64,000 bases of DNA from Labrys sedimenti (lineage in GTDB: Bacteria > Pseudomonadota > Alphaproteobacteria > Rhizobiales > Labraceae): contig NZ_JAXOUF010000003.1 of NCBI RefSeq assembly GCF_034424805.1, positions 372,001 to 436,000 of the forward strand. The letters are read 5' to 3'. The notes below the pieces were generated by a model that searched no databases, had not been told where the DNA came from, and saw only the letters and a program-made list of their open reading frames with translations. Position 1 is the first letter of the stretch, and each line of letters starts with the position of its first letter. The position numbers and the translations under genes are program-made. Positions 7,341 through 17,092 of the stretch are shown here, piece by piece.

Positions 7341-8357
7341 ATGCTGACCTTCCTGCTCAAGCGTGTCGCCATGACCGTTCCGACCTTCATCGCGCTGGTC
7401 GCCTTGGCGTTCTTCGCCATTCGAATGGTTCCCGGCGACCCGGTCGAAGTGCGTGTGGGCGAAAGAGGTATTTCGCCCGAACGCCTGGCCGAATTCCGTC
7501 ATCAACTCGGTCTCGACCAACCTGTCTACGAGCAGTTCGGCCGCTATCTGTGGCAACTCCTGCATGGTGATTTCGGCACCTCCATCGTCACCCAACGGCC
7601 GGTGCTGACCGAATTCTTCACCCTCTTTCCTGCCACGGTGGAACTGGCCTTCGCGGCCATGATCTTCGCCGTCGGCCTCGGCATTCCCTTCGGCATCCTC
7701 GCCGCCCTTCAGCGCGGCAAGTTCGCCGACTACATCGCCACCGCTTTCGCGGTGATCGGCAATTCCATGCCGATCTTCTGGTTCGGCATCCTTCTGATCC
7801 TGTTGGTTTCCCTCAAGCTCGATCTGACGCCGGTCGGCGGGCGTATCGACACGGCGTTCTATTTCGACGAGGAAACCAGTACCGGCTTCATGATCTGGGA
7901 CGCCTTCTGGTCCGATCAGGAGGGGGCCGTCTGGTCGGCCTTGCAGCATCTCATCCTGCCCGCCATCGTGCTCGGCACCATCCCCCTGGCGGTGATCATG
8001 CGCATCACGCGCTCGGCCATGCTGGAAGTGCTGAACGAGGACTATGTCCGCACGGCCCGGGCCAAGGGACTATCGCCGCTGCGGGTGATCGGCCTGCATG
8101 CCCTGCGCAATGCCATGATCCCGATCGTCACCGTGGTCGGCCTGATGATCGGCATGCTGTTCGCTGGTGCTGTGCAGACGGAATCGGTGTTCTCCTGGCC
8201 CGGCGTCGGCAAGTGGCTGATCGATTCCTTCTCGCGCCGCGACTATCCCGCGCTCCAGGGCGGCATCCTGATCATCGCCATCCTCGTCACCTTCATCAAT
8301 CTCTTCGTCGATCTGCTCTACGGCGTCATTAATCCAAGGATTCGTCATGGCCGCTGA
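7341..8357 (+). CDS. dppB: Peptide ABC transporter permease (DppB type)
   Basis: Inner-membrane channel subunit, 338 aa. Starts MLTFLLKRVAMTVPTFIAL, the usual first helix; about six transmembrane segments. The cytoplasmic EAA loop is present at DYVRTARAKGLSPLRVIGLHALRNA, which docks to the ATPases. The C-terminus SWPGVGKWLIDSFSRRDYPALQGG is typical of DppB. Overlaps the following permease gene by 11 bp. Confidence 0.95.
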   Translation: MLTFLLKRVAMTVPTFIALVALAFFAIRMVPGDPVEVRVGERGISPERLAEFRHQLGLDQPVYEQFGRYLWQLLHGDFGTSIVTQRPVLTEFFTLFPATVELAFAAMIFAVGLGIPFGILAALQRGKFADYIATAFAVIGNSMPIFWFGILLILLVSLKLDLTPVGGRIDTAFYFDEETSTGFMIWDAFWSDQEGAVWSALQHLILPAIVLGTIPLAVIMRITRSAMLEVLNEDYVRTARAKGLSPLRVIGLHALRNAMIPIVTVVGLMIGMLFAGAVQTESVFSWPGVGKWLIDSFSRRDYPALQGGILIIAILVTFINLFVDLLYGVINPRIRHGR

Positions 8358-9279
8358 CACGCAAGCCGCGGCGGCAATCCGCCCGGCCAAGCCGCCTTCC
8401 GCCACCGCCGAGATCTGGGACTCGCTCAAGCAGAACAAGGGCGCTGTCGCGGGCCTTGTCGTGCTCGTCCTCGTGGTTCTCGTTGCCGTTTTTGCCGATT
8501 TCCTGGCTCCCTACGCACCCTACAATGCGACGGGCTGGCCGGACGCCGGCCATCCCGGCCATGTCGGCCAGCCGCCGGCCTGGGTCGAGGGCGGCAGTTG
8601 GGAGTTCATCCTCGGCACCGACAAGAGCGGCGGTCGTGACGTGCTTTCGCGCCTGATCTATGGCGCCCGCTACTCGCTCGGCATCGGCCTGACCGTGATG
8701 GCGGTCTCGATGCTGCTCGGCGTCGTGCTGGGGCTCATCGCGGCCTATGTCGGTGGCTGGTTCGACTTCGTCCTGATGCGCCTGATGGACCTGATCATGT
8801 CGATCCCGGACCTGGTGCTCTCCATGGTGATCGTCGCCATCCTGCAGCCCGGCCTGGTGCCGACGGTCGCGGCCATCACCATTGTCTTCCTGCCGCGCTA
8901 TGTGCGTATCGTCAGGGCGGCCGCCCTCGGGGAATTGTCGAAGGACTATGTCACCGCTGCTACTGTCGTGGGGGTCAAACCGCCCCGGCTCCTGTTCCGC
9001 ACCATCCTGCCCAACTGCATGGCGCCGCTGATCGTGCAGGCGACACTCGGTGTCTCCGATGCTATTCTCCAGGCTGCTGCACTGGGTTTTCTCGGCATGG
9101 GCGCACAGCCTCCGATACCCGAATGGGGCGCCATGCTTTCCGACGTGCGTCAGGACATCCAAAGCGCACCCTGGCTCGCTATCGCGCCGGGCGTATGCAT
9201 TCTGATCACCGTGGTCGCCATCAACCTGTTCGGCGACGGTCTGCGCGATGCGCTCGATCCCAAGCTGAAGCGAGGCTAG
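8347..9279 (+). CDS. dppC: Peptide ABC transporter permease (DppC type)
   Basis: Second inner-membrane subunit, 310 aa, with the N-terminal OppC extension (IWDSLKQNKGAVAGLVVLVLV) and about six membrane segments. The characteristic LGTDKSGGRDVLSRLIYGARYSL precedes the permease domain, and the EAA loop reads DYVTAATVVGVKPPRLLFRTILPN. Pairs with the upstream DppB-type protein, whose gene it overlaps; the next ATPase gene begins 2 bp after its stop. Confidence 0.95.
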   Translation: MAADTQAAAAIRPAKPPSATAEIWDSLKQNKGAVAGLVVLVLVVLVAVFADFLAPYAPYNATGWPDAGHPGHVGQPPAWVEGGSWEFILGTDKSGGRDVLSRLIYGARYSLGIGLTVMAVSMLLGVVLGLIAAYVGGWFDFVLMRLMDLIMSIPDLVLSMVIVAILQPGLVPTVAAITIVFLPRYVRIVRAAALGELSKDYVTAATVVGVKPPRLLFRTILPNCMAPLIVQATLGVSDAILQAAALGFLGMGAQPPIPEWGAMLSDVRQDIQSAPWLAIAPGVCILITVVAINLFGDGLRDALDPKLKRG

Positions 9280-9281
9280 AC

Positions 9282-10271
9282 ATGGCGCTGCTCGAAATCT
9301 CCAATCTCGCGGTTGAATTCCAGGTCAAGCACGGCTTCTTTCGAGCGGTCGACAGCGTCTCGCTCTCGATCGACCCCGGCGAGATCGTTTCCATCGTCGG
9401 CGAGTCGGGATCCGGCAAGTCGGTGGCCATGCTGGCGCTGATGGGGCTCCTGCCGAAGACGGCCCGCATCACCGCCGACAGGCTGGCCTTCAATGGCCTG
9501 GACCTGCAGAAGATCTCAGCGCGTGAACGGCGCAAGATCATCGGCCGCGACATGGCGATGATCTTCCAGGAGCCGATGACCTCGCTCAATCCGTGCTTCA
9601 CGGTGGGCTTCCAGCTCGCCGAAGCCATTCGCGCCCATCTGCCGATGTCTCGGAGCGAGGCGCGGGATCGGTCGGTGGAATTGCTGAAGGACGTCGGCAT
9701 CACCGATCCTGCGCGCCGCTTGTCGGCCTTTCCGCATCAGATGTCGGGGGGCATGAGCCAGCGCGTGATGATCGCTATGGCGATTTCCTGCAATCCCAAG
9801 CTCCTGATCGCGGACGAGCCGACCACGGCGCTCGATGTGACCATTCAGGCCCAGATCCTCGACCTCCTGGTCAAGCTGCGCGACGAGCGTGGTATGGCGG
9901 TGGTTTTGATCACCCACGATATGGGCGTGGTTGCCGAGACGGCCGAGCGCGTGATCGTGCAATATGCTGGGCAGCAGGTCGAGAGGGCCAAGACGGGCGC
10001 CTTGTTCCATACGCCGCGCCATCCTTATACGTCTGCCCTGCTGGCCGCCCTGCCCGAGCGGGCGACGTCGCAGATGCTGCCGTCCATTCCCGGCGTCGTG
10101 CCCGGGCAGTATGACCGCCCGCGCGGCTGCCTGTTCTCGCCGCGCTGTTCCTATGTCACCGATGAATGCCGTGCGGCACCGCCGAAGCGAGCCGACATCG
10201 AATATAACGAGGCCCTATGCATCCACCCGCTGACTGGTGGCAAGACGGCTCGCATGGAGGCCGTATCGTGA
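9282..10271 (+). CDS. dppD: Peptide ABC transporter ATP-binding protein (DppD type)
   Basis: Cytoplasmic ATPase, 329 aa. Walker A GESGSGKS near residue 40, Q-loop IFQEPMTSLNP, signature MSGGMSQRV, Walker B LLIADEPTTALD and switch His in LITHDMG. The C-terminal oligopeptide-transporter extension has the Cys-rich segment GCLFSPRCSYVTDEC, as in DppD proteins that bind an iron-sulphur cluster. Start ATG at 9282 lies 2 bp after the permease stop. Its stop overlaps the GTG start of the partner ATPase (GTGA). Confidence 0.95.
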   Translation: MALLEISNLAVEFQVKHGFFRAVDSVSLSIDPGEIVSIVGESGSGKSVAMLALMGLLPKTARITADRLAFNGLDLQKISARERRKIIGRDMAMIFQEPMTSLNPCFTVGFQLAEAIRAHLPMSRSEARDRSVELLKDVGITDPARRLSAFPHQMSGGMSQRVMIAMAISCNPKLLIADEPTTALDVTIQAQILDLLVKLRDERGMAVVLITHDMGVVAETAERVIVQYAGQQVERAKTGALFHTPRHPYTSALLAALPERATSQMLPSIPGVVPGQYDRPRGCLFSPRCSYVTDECRAAPPKRADIEYNEALCIHPLTGGKTARMEAVS

Positions 10272-11224
10272 CAGTCCTCGTCGACGCGCGCGATCTCGTG
10301 CGCTCCTATGAAGTCAAGCGCGGCATGTTCGGCGGCACGGCGACCGTCAAGGCGCTGGCCGGCGTGAGCTTCACGCTCGATGCCGGCAAGACACTGGCGG
10401 TGGTGGGCGAATCCGGCTGCGGAAAGTCGACTTTGGCGCGCCTGCTGACCATGATCGAACAGCCCACCGCAGGATCGCTGACCATCGGCGGCATCGATGT
10501 GAAGCTGGCGACCGCGGCGCAGCGCAAGACATTGCGTCGCGAAATCCAGATCGTGTTCCAGAACCCCTTCGGTTCCCTCAATCCGCGCCAGACCATCGCG
10601 CAGGCGCTGGAGGAGCCCCTGCTCGTCAACACCAAGTTGAGCGCGGGAGAACGGCGCGAGGCCGCCATTGCGATGATGAAGCGTGTGGGCCTTCGTCCCG
10701 AGCAGGCGATGCGCTATCCGCACATGTTTTCCGGTGGCCAGCGTCAGCGCATCGCCATCGCCAGGGCCCTGATGCTCAGGCCGAAGATCCTGGTGCTGGA
10801 CGAACCGGTCTCCGCGCTGGACGTCTCGGTGCGCGCGCAAGTACTCAACCTGCTTGCCGAGCTGCAGCAGGAGTTCAAGCTCGCTTACATCTTCATCAGC
10901 CACGATCTGTCGGTGGTGCGCCACATCGCCGACGACGTGATGGTGATGTATCTGGGACGGGCGGTCGAGATGGGCACGCGCGATGCCCTGTTCTCGGCGC
11001 CGCAGCATCCCTATACCAGGGCACTGATGTCGGCGACGCCGCAGGCCGATCCCGACCGCAAGCGCGAGCGTATCGTGCTGCAGGGCGAGTTGCCCTCGCC
11101 CTTCTCTCCGCCAACGGGATGCGCCTTCAACCCGCGCTGCCCGATCGTCAAGCCGCATTGCCGGGATGAGCGTCCCGGCCTCGAGATGAAGCACGATCGC
11201 CTGGTCGCCTGCTTCGAGGTTTGA
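10268..11224 (+). CDS. dppF: Peptide ABC transporter ATP-binding protein (DppF type)
   Basis: Second ATPase, 318 aa, forming a heterodimer with the DppD-type protein. Walker A GESGCGKST, Q-loop VFQNPFGSLNPRQ, signature FSGGQRQRI, Walker B ILVLDEPVSALDVS, switch FISHDLSV. The C-terminal Cys segment reads GCAFNPRCPIVKPHC. GTG start at 10268 overlapping the previous stop; a longer frame from 10217 would overlap dppD by about 50 bp and has no Shine-Dalgarno. Last gene of the operon. Confidence 0.95.
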   Translation: MTVLVDARDLVRSYEVKRGMFGGTATVKALAGVSFTLDAGKTLAVVGESGCGKSTLARLLTMIEQPTAGSLTIGGIDVKLATAAQRKTLRREIQIVFQNPFGSLNPRQTIAQALEEPLLVNTKLSAGERREAAIAMMKRVGLRPEQAMRYPHMFSGGQRQRIAIARALMLRPKILVLDEPVSALDVSVRAQVLNLLAELQQEFKLAYIFISHDLSVVRHIADDVMVMYLGRAVEMGTRDALFSAPQHPYTRALMSATPQADPDRKRERIVLQGELPSPFSPPTGCAFNPRCPIVKPHCRDERPGLEMKHDRLVACFEV

Positions 11225-11237
11225 GGGGAGCGCGGGC

Positions 11238-11420
11238 ACCCCTCATCCGGCTGCCGCCACCTTCTCCCGCAAGGAGAGAAGGGAATTTATCCTGCAGGCA
11301 TCGAGTGCATTTGACCGTAGCTGGGCCGGACGCCCTTTCCCAAGCAAGCCCCTTCTCCCCCTGCGGGTGTCGCCAACTCTCTTGAGTTGGCTGGAGGTCC
11401 CGGCAGGGAGATGAAGGGTG
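11238..11420. repeat. Palindromic intergenic repeat region between dppF and the first caspase gene
   Basis: The two convergent genes are separated by 230 bp filled with rhizobial-style intergenic repeat. ACCCCTCATC (11238-11247) faces GATGAAGGGT (11410-11419), and inside are CCTTCTCCCGCAAGGAGAGAAGG-type and CTCTTGAGTTGG-type short inverted repeats. No gene is visible. Confidence 0.6.
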
Positions 11421-11454
11421 ACTCTCTCAACCTCTCAATGCGAAATCCCGCTCC

Positions 11455-13977
11455 TTACTTCCCCTGATTGAAGAAGAAGTCCTCGCCCGGCAGGGAGCCG
11501 TAGGTGAAAGGCTCCTGCTGGCGCTCGGTCGCCTTCATCACGTCGTCGCGCACCAGGCGGAAGAGCTTGCCGATCTCGACATTGGGCTTGCGCAGATTGG
11601 TGTCGAGCGCGGTGACGAAGGGCGAGTTGCCGTCCGCGCCGTCCAAGGCGACTTGGCCCGCCTTGGCGGCATAGACCACCAGGGTCGCTCCGTCCGGCTC
11701 GACGCGGCTGAGGCCGCGCGTGACGGCGCGGGTCGCGCTCTTCTTGGCCATGGCGCCCTCGAAGGGATTGTTGCGGCAGGCATCGAGGATGACCAGGCGC
11801 AGCGACTTGGCGCCTTCGCCCGCTGCCATCACCCGGTCGAGCGGCACGGCTTCGAACAGGATGTCGCGCTCCTTCTCGAGCTTGGCATCGACCGGAATGA
11901 GATAGTTGACGTTGTCGACCTCCATGCCATGGCCGGCATAGTAGACCACCGCCCAGTCGGCCTGCGCCGCCTTGTCCGAAAATTCCTGCAGGGCCCGGTT
12001 GAAGCCCTGGTTGTCGAGATCTTCCGCCAGGGTCACGTCGGTGAAGCCGATGCTGCGGAGGGTCTCCGCCAGCTTCGCGGCGTCACGCTTGGGATTGGGC
12101 AGGGGGCTGGTGCCGGTATAGGCGCCGTTGCCGATGATGAGGGCGATGCGCTTGCCCATCGGCGCAGAAGTCTGCACAGGCTGCTGGGTACCGGACGTGC
12201 CTCCGCCCGAGGCAGGCGGCGGGTTGGCCCCGAATTTCTGGACCACTGCCTGCTTGGCTTTTTCGAGGCCTGAGGCGGCCAGCGCATTGGTTGGAAACTG
12301 GTGTAGCATCGCCAGATAGTCGGCGGCGGCGAGGTCAGGCTGGCCGGAAGCGAGATAGGCATCGCCGCGCTGGCGCAGGATGAAGCTCTTGCGTCCCAGG
12401 CTGGTGGCCTGGGTATAGTCCGCGATGGCCGCGTCGTAGTTTTGCTTCGCCGCATTGGCGAGCCCCCGGGCATGGAAGGCCTCCGGGGATTGCGGCGTGG
12501 TCGACAGGAAGCGCGTCGCATCGGTGATGGCGCCGTCCGGGTCATTGCCATAGGCCTTGGCCATGGCGCGATACATCAGGCTATAGGCGTTCTTGACGGG
12601 ATCGGCGGCGAAATCGTCGCTCGCAAGCTCGATGGCCCGGCTCAGATCCGACGTGGCCTCGTCCTTGCGGCCGAGTTCGAGCAGGGCCACGCCACGATTG
12701 AGGTAGTCGGGGGTGACGGCCTTGCCGCCGGCGACCACCGAGGTGATGTTGTCGACGCTTTCCTGCAGGCGGCCGAGCCTGAGGGCGGCGGAGGCGCGGT
12801 AGCTCAGCAGTTCCGTCCGAGCGGGTTTCAGGCGCAGGGCCTGGTCGAAATCGGCGATGGCCTGGGCATTGTCGCCCTTGGCGAAGCGGGCATAGCCACG
12901 CCCCGAGAAGGGGAGGTCGTCATCCTGGCGCAGGGCGATGGCTTCGTTGTAATCGGCGATGGCCTTGTCGTAGTCGCCCTTGAGGTAGAAGCCCCAGCCC
13001 CGGTTCGAATTGGTGACGGCCAGCGTTTGGGGCAGCAGCAGGTCACCCACCACCAGCACGTCGCTGCAGGCCTTGACGATGTCGTCGGCCGCCTTGGCCT
13101 GCCCGCAGAGCTGGCGATTGGCCCTGAGATCGGCGACCTCGGAGAGTGGCGCCTCCGCTGCCGAGCCACTATCGTCATCATCCAGTCGCAGAGAGCCGAT
13201 CATGACCCCAAAGGCGTCATAGGCCTCGAACATCTCCACCATCTGCGTGGTGTCCTTGCCGGTGTCGGCATTCCAGCGGATGATCATGCCCCGCGCCGAA
13301 CCGTCGGCGCCCTTGATGAAGCGAGCATAGAAGCCCAGGCTGTCCTTGGTGCCGAACAGCACGAAATAAGTCGGGTTACGCTCCGCCCGCGCCTTGAAGA
13401 GCTTGGCCTGAACGATCCGGGTCACCTCCGGCGTGGCCTTCATGGCTTCGAAGCGCGCCTCGAACGGCATGTCTCCTGCCGAAAAAGCCTGCAATTCCAC
13501 ACTCATGTCCCAGCGTGGCGCACGCAGGCGCAGGCCCGTCGGCGTTTCTTCGCGGCTCGGCAGCAGCGAGGCGGGGTAGTCGATGGTCATGCCCTGGGCG
13601 CTGGCGGTCCTGAAGTCGAGCAAGGCTTTCTGCTTGGCTGCCTTGGTACGGGCGAGCTTGATCAATTCGGGCGAGGGGATGCTGTTTTCCTCGAGCGGTT
13701 TGATGTTCAGGCTTCTCAGATTATGCGATTGGAAATTCCGGATCGCGACGAAGGTCGCCTCGTCGAAACTGCCCCAGAGGGGAAAATTGGTCAGGCTGTT
13801 GTAGCCGGTGTTCCACGACAGGTCGGATTGCAACTGGCGCAGTTGCGTGCTGCTCAACTGATCGCCGATCCGCTTGGCCTTCTCGAAGCGTGCATAGTCG
13901 ATGATCTGCGCCGCGGCCGGAGTGGCGATGGCCAGCGTCAGCCCGATCAGGGCGGCAATCGTCTTCAAGCGCAACAT
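11455..13977 (-). CDS. Secreted TPR-caspase (peptidase C14) protein, copy 1
   Basis: An 840-residue protein. A Sec signal (residues 1-23, ending PAAAQ) is followed by an N-terminal module to about residue 265 with LQSDLSW (49-55), resembling a peptidoglycan-binding-like helical fold. TPR repeats span about residues 310-590 (for example GFYLKGDYDKAIADYNEAIAL). A caspase domain covers residues 607-834: RIALIIGNGAY, then catalytic His683 in YYAGHG and Cys734 in DACRNNPF. Both dyad residues are intact, so a cysteine peptidase is likely; substrate and partners are unknown. The next gene upstream is a paralogue with the same architecture. Export to the periplasm is inferred from the signal peptide. 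Confidence 0.88.
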   Translation of the reverse strand: MLRLKTIAALIGLTLAIATPAAAQIIDYARFEKAKRIGDQLSSTQLRQLQSDLSWNTGYNSLTNFPLWGSFDEATFVAIRNFQSHNLRSLNIKPLEENSIPSPELIKLARTKAAKQKALLDFRTASAQGMTIDYPASLLPSREETPTGLRLRAPRWDMSVELQAFSAGDMPFEARFEAMKATPEVTRIVQAKLFKARAERNPTYFVLFGTKDSLGFYARFIKGADGSARGMIIRWNADTGKDTTQMVEMFEAYDAFGVMIGSLRLDDDDSGSAAEAPLSEVADLRANRQLCGQAKAADDIVKACSDVLVVGDLLLPQTLAVTNSNRGWGFYLKGDYDKAIADYNEAIALRQDDDLPFSGRGYARFAKGDNAQAIADFDQALRLKPARTELLSYRASAALRLGRLQESVDNITSVVAGGKAVTPDYLNRGVALLELGRKDEATSDLSRAIELASDDFAADPVKNAYSLMYRAMAKAYGNDPDGAITDATRFLSTTPQSPEAFHARGLANAAKQNYDAAIADYTQATSLGRKSFILRQRGDAYLASGQPDLAAADYLAMLHQFPTNALAASGLEKAKQAVVQKFGANPPPASGGGTSGTQQPVQTSAPMGKRIALIIGNGAYTGTSPLPNPKRDAAKLAETLRSIGFTDVTLAEDLDNQGFNRALQEFSDKAAQADWAVVYYAGHGMEVDNVNYLIPVDAKLEKERDILFEAVPLDRVMAAGEGAKSLRLVILDACRNNPFEGAMAKKSATRAVTRGLSRVEPDGATLVVYAAKAGQVALDGADGNSPFVTALDTNLRKPNVEIGKLFRLVRDDVMKATERQQEPFTYGSLPGEDFFFNQGK

Positions 13978-14018
13978 TGGGGAACCCCGGATCGATAGGT
14001 TTTGCCAAGATTTTGATC

Positions 14019-14039
14019 GTCAGGCCGAAGGGGCCTGAC
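14019..14039 (-). terminator. Hairpin between the two caspase genes
   Basis: GTCAGGCC and GGCCTGAC form a perfect 8-bp stem with a 5-base loop, on the minus strand after copy 2. There is no T-tract, so it could be a processing or stability hairpin rather than a terminator. Confidence 0.45.
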
Positions 14040-14130
14040 ATTGGGCGCATTCCTGCACCTTGGAGCTTCTCGCCATAACTGCGGGAGGTTGCAGTTCCCT
14101 GGAGAACATGGATGGTCCACACCCCAGCCC

Positions 14131-16794
14131 TCAGCCCGGATTGAAGATGAAGTCTTCGCCGGGCAGGGAGCCATAGGTGAAGGGCTCCTGCTTGCGGTCG
14201 GTCGCCTTCATCACGTCGTCGCGCACCAGGCGAAACAGCTTGCCGATTTCGATGCCGGGCTTCTGCAGGTTGGTGGTGAGGGCGGTGACGAAGGGCGAAT
14301 TGCCGCCGCTGCCGTCGAGGGCGACCTCGCCGGCCTTGGCGGCATAGACGACGAGCGTGCCGCCATCCGGCTCCACTCGGCTGAGGCCGCGCGAGACGGC
14401 GCGCGTTGCCGTCTTGCGGGTCATGTTGGCCAGGAAGGGATTGTTGCGGCAGGCATCGAGGATGACCAGGCGCATGCCCTTGGCGCCTTCGCTGGCGGCC
14501 ATCACCCGGTCGAGCGGCACGGCCTCGAAGGTGACGTCGCGATCGGAGGCGAGCTTGGCATCGACCGGCACCAGATAATTGGTGTTGGCGATCTCGATGC
14601 CATGGCCGGCATAATAGATCACTGCCCAGTCGGCCCCGTCGGCCTGGCTGGCGAAGTCCTGCAGGGCACGGTTGAGGCTGCGGAAATCGGTGTCCTCCGC
14701 CAGCGTCACCTCGGCAAAACCGATCTTGCGCAGGGTGTCGGCAACCTTGGCCGCATCGTTCTTCGGGTTCGGCAGGGCGGCGACATTGGCATAGTTGGAA
14801 TTGCCGATCACCAGCGCGACCCGGCGGCCGAGCGCGACCTTGGCCGGAGGTTGCAGGGCGCCCAGCGCGGCCACCTGCGGCGAACCGGCCGTGGCTGGGG
14901 CGTTGTTGCCCTGCGGGGTACCGGCCGTCGCCAGCAGCTTGGCAGCCATCGCCTGCCTAGCCTTTTCAAGACCGACCATGGCGAGGGCGTTGCCGGGCGT
15001 GAGATTGAGTTGGGCCTGGTAATCGGCGATCGCCAGTTCCGGCTGGCCGGTCGTCAAATAGACATCGCCGCGCTGGCGCTGGATGAACAGCCGCTTGCGT
15101 CCCATGCTGATGGCCTGGGAGAAATCGGCGACTGCCTTGGTGAAGTCCTGCCTGGCGACATTGCCGAGCGCCCGTGCATGGAAGGCCTCGCTGGCCCTGG
15201 AGTCGATGGACAAATACTTGTCTGCATCGGCAATGGCCCCCTCGGCATTGCCGATGAAGGCGCGGGCGAAGGCGCGATAGACGAAATTGTAACTGTCCGT
15301 CTCGATCTTCGCGGTGGCAATGGCCTCGGCCTTGACGAAATCCGGTTTGCCTTCTTCGGCGCGGCCAAGTTCGACCAGCGCTTCGCCGCGATTCTTGTAG
15401 TCACCGGCACCGACCTTGTCGCCGCCCCGATCGATGGTGAAGTTCAGATCGGCCATGGCTTCTGCCGGTCGGCTCAGCCTCAGCAGCGCCGACCCCCGAA
15501 AAGCATGGGTGTCGACGTCATCCGGATCCAGGCGCAGGGATGCATCGTAATCGGCAATGGCCTTCGGGTAGTCCTCCAAGCCAAAATAGCTGTTGCCGCG
15601 ATTGGTGTAGTCGCCCGCCGTCGGCGTTTTCTTGGCAAGGGCCTGACTATAGTCCGCTACCGCCGCGTCATATTTCGCCTGGCCGTAGCGGACATGTCCA
15701 CGTTGCGTGTAATAGCTCGCCTGGTCGGGATCGAGGGCGATGGCCTGGTCGAGATCGGCAAGAGCCAGATCGGCCTTTTTCTGCCTGTTATAGCCGACGG
15801 AGCGATTGTAGAGCACGGTCGGCCGGTTGGCCGCCAGCAGCGTGCTGGCCGATAGTACCGTCGTGCAGGCGGTGACGATCTCGGCAGCGTCCTTCGCTTT
15901 GGCGCAAATGTCGAGCTGCCGGTTGATTTCGGCCGTCGACATCGCGACGGTGCCTTGCGGGTTCTGTCCCGCCGCTGCGGCGGTATAGGGATTGGCAACG
16001 GTTTTCGGTCGGATTGAAAGGCCCATGACGATGGCGCTGTTGCGAAAATCCGGCCGTTTCTTGCGATCCCAGCTGGCGATGAAGCCGACGATCGCATCAT
16101 CCTTTTGGGCCACACTCGTATAGATGGTGAATTTGGCGTCGCCGCCGACGATGACGAAACGGGTGGGCTGTCCCTCGCCCTGATCATCGAGCATGACCGA
16201 ATATTTGACCTTGCCCGCCGCCTTCTTCATGTCGGCGAACATCTGGTCGAGCCGTTCGCGCGATCCCTTCATATTGATCAATTGGACCAGGGCGTCGCTC
16301 GAGGGCGTCGTGTAGCGCGTCTCTCCCTTGACCGTCTGCTGTTTGGTCAGCACGCCGGCGGGATAGCTGATCTTCAGGACGCCATTTTCCAGGGTTTTGA
16401 GGTTGGCCGTCCGCCGGATCGAAGCAACGCGGCCGTCCAGTTCACTGACCAGGGCCGCACTGGGCGCGCCAGTCTCAGGCAAATTGTTGCTGCGTTGATA
16501 TTGGCGGATGGCCTGGTAGGTGGCGTTGTAGAAAATCCCTGAAACCGGCGGAGAACTTCCTTCCGAAAACATGCCTGCCCAGGCCAGGTCTTCCTGCAGA
16601 TTGGCGATTTGCTGGGCGCTCAATTGGTTGGCCGCCGCCTGGGCGGAGGTGAAGGTGGCTTCCTGGCTTTGCACAGCATGGGGTGCGGCCACGGCAAGGG
16701 CCAGAGCCAGGCAGAATTTTCTGACGAAGCTCCCCGATAAGCCACGCCGGGAAACTTTGCCGAGGGAAGCGGGGATCGCTTTCAGTCGAAACAT
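14131..16794 (-). CDS. Secreted TPR-caspase (peptidase C14) protein, copy 2
   Basis: An 887-residue paralogue of the gene at 11455-13977. A long basic N-region is followed by a hydrophobic stretch (about residues 27-40) and AVQSQ, a signal peptide. The N-terminal module contains LQEDLAWAG (66-74); TPR repeats follow (for example RGHVRYGQAKYDAAVADYSQAL). The caspase domain is residues 655-887 with RVALVIGNSNY, catalytic His731 (YYAGHG) and Cys782 (DACRNNPF). The caspase domain is closely similar to that of copy 1, while the middle regions have diverged more. A 153-bp gap separates the two genes. Function is unknown; peptidase activity is expected from the intact dyad. Confidence 0.88.
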   Translation of the reverse strand: MFRLKAIPASLGKVSRRGLSGSFVRKFCLALALAVAAPHAVQSQEATFTSAQAAANQLSAQQIANLQEDLAWAGMFSEGSSPPVSGIFYNATYQAIRQYQRSNNLPETGAPSAALVSELDGRVASIRRTANLKTLENGVLKISYPAGVLTKQQTVKGETRYTTPSSDALVQLINMKGSRERLDQMFADMKKAAGKVKYSVMLDDQGEGQPTRFVIVGGDAKFTIYTSVAQKDDAIVGFIASWDRKKRPDFRNSAIVMGLSIRPKTVANPYTAAAAGQNPQGTVAMSTAEINRQLDICAKAKDAAEIVTACTTVLSASTLLAANRPTVLYNRSVGYNRQKKADLALADLDQAIALDPDQASYYTQRGHVRYGQAKYDAAVADYSQALAKKTPTAGDYTNRGNSYFGLEDYPKAIADYDASLRLDPDDVDTHAFRGSALLRLSRPAEAMADLNFTIDRGGDKVGAGDYKNRGEALVELGRAEEGKPDFVKAEAIATAKIETDSYNFVYRAFARAFIGNAEGAIADADKYLSIDSRASEAFHARALGNVARQDFTKAVADFSQAISMGRKRLFIQRQRGDVYLTTGQPELAIADYQAQLNLTPGNALAMVGLEKARQAMAAKLLATAGTPQGNNAPATAGSPQVAALGALQPPAKVALGRRVALVIGNSNYANVAALPNPKNDAAKVADTLRKIGFAEVTLAEDTDFRSLNRALQDFASQADGADWAVIYYAGHGIEIANTNYLVPVDAKLASDRDVTFEAVPLDRVMAASEGAKGMRLVILDACRNNPFLANMTRKTATRAVSRGLSRVEPDGGTLVVYAAKAGEVALDGSGGNSPFVTALTTNLQKPGIEIGKLFRLVRDDVMKATDRKQEPFTYGSLPGEDFIFNPG

Positions 16795-17092
16795 TTTAGG
16801 TTCTACCTCAGCCCGGACAGCGAGCCGGCCGTCTCCCTTGATATCCTCGCCTGCCGAGATCCCTGCTCGCTGGGATCTTCGTCGACAGGTTTGGAGGCGA
16901 GGCCGAACTCTGGATCATTTGTTACAATGGATTGGCGTTTGGCAATAATGAAAAGTGCAAGTGATGATGCACCGGGACCTGTCGTAGCGAAGTTCTGCAA
17001 TCTGCAAAGAAGGGCGGCGGTCTTTTCTTACCATCAAGGCGCGGGAGGCGAGATGGGCAAGTAACGCACTGGCCTGTAGTCGTGCCCTTGCT

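Noticed and set aside
11238..11420. Repeated short palindromes suspected to be a CRISPR array
   Set aside because: No regularly spaced identical repeats with unique spacers and no cas gene nearby; the pattern is a degenerate intergenic palindrome.
14041..15855. A 604-codon plus-strand frame across the second caspase gene
   Set aside because: Antisense of the TPR and caspase coding region; low-complexity and without any recognised motif.
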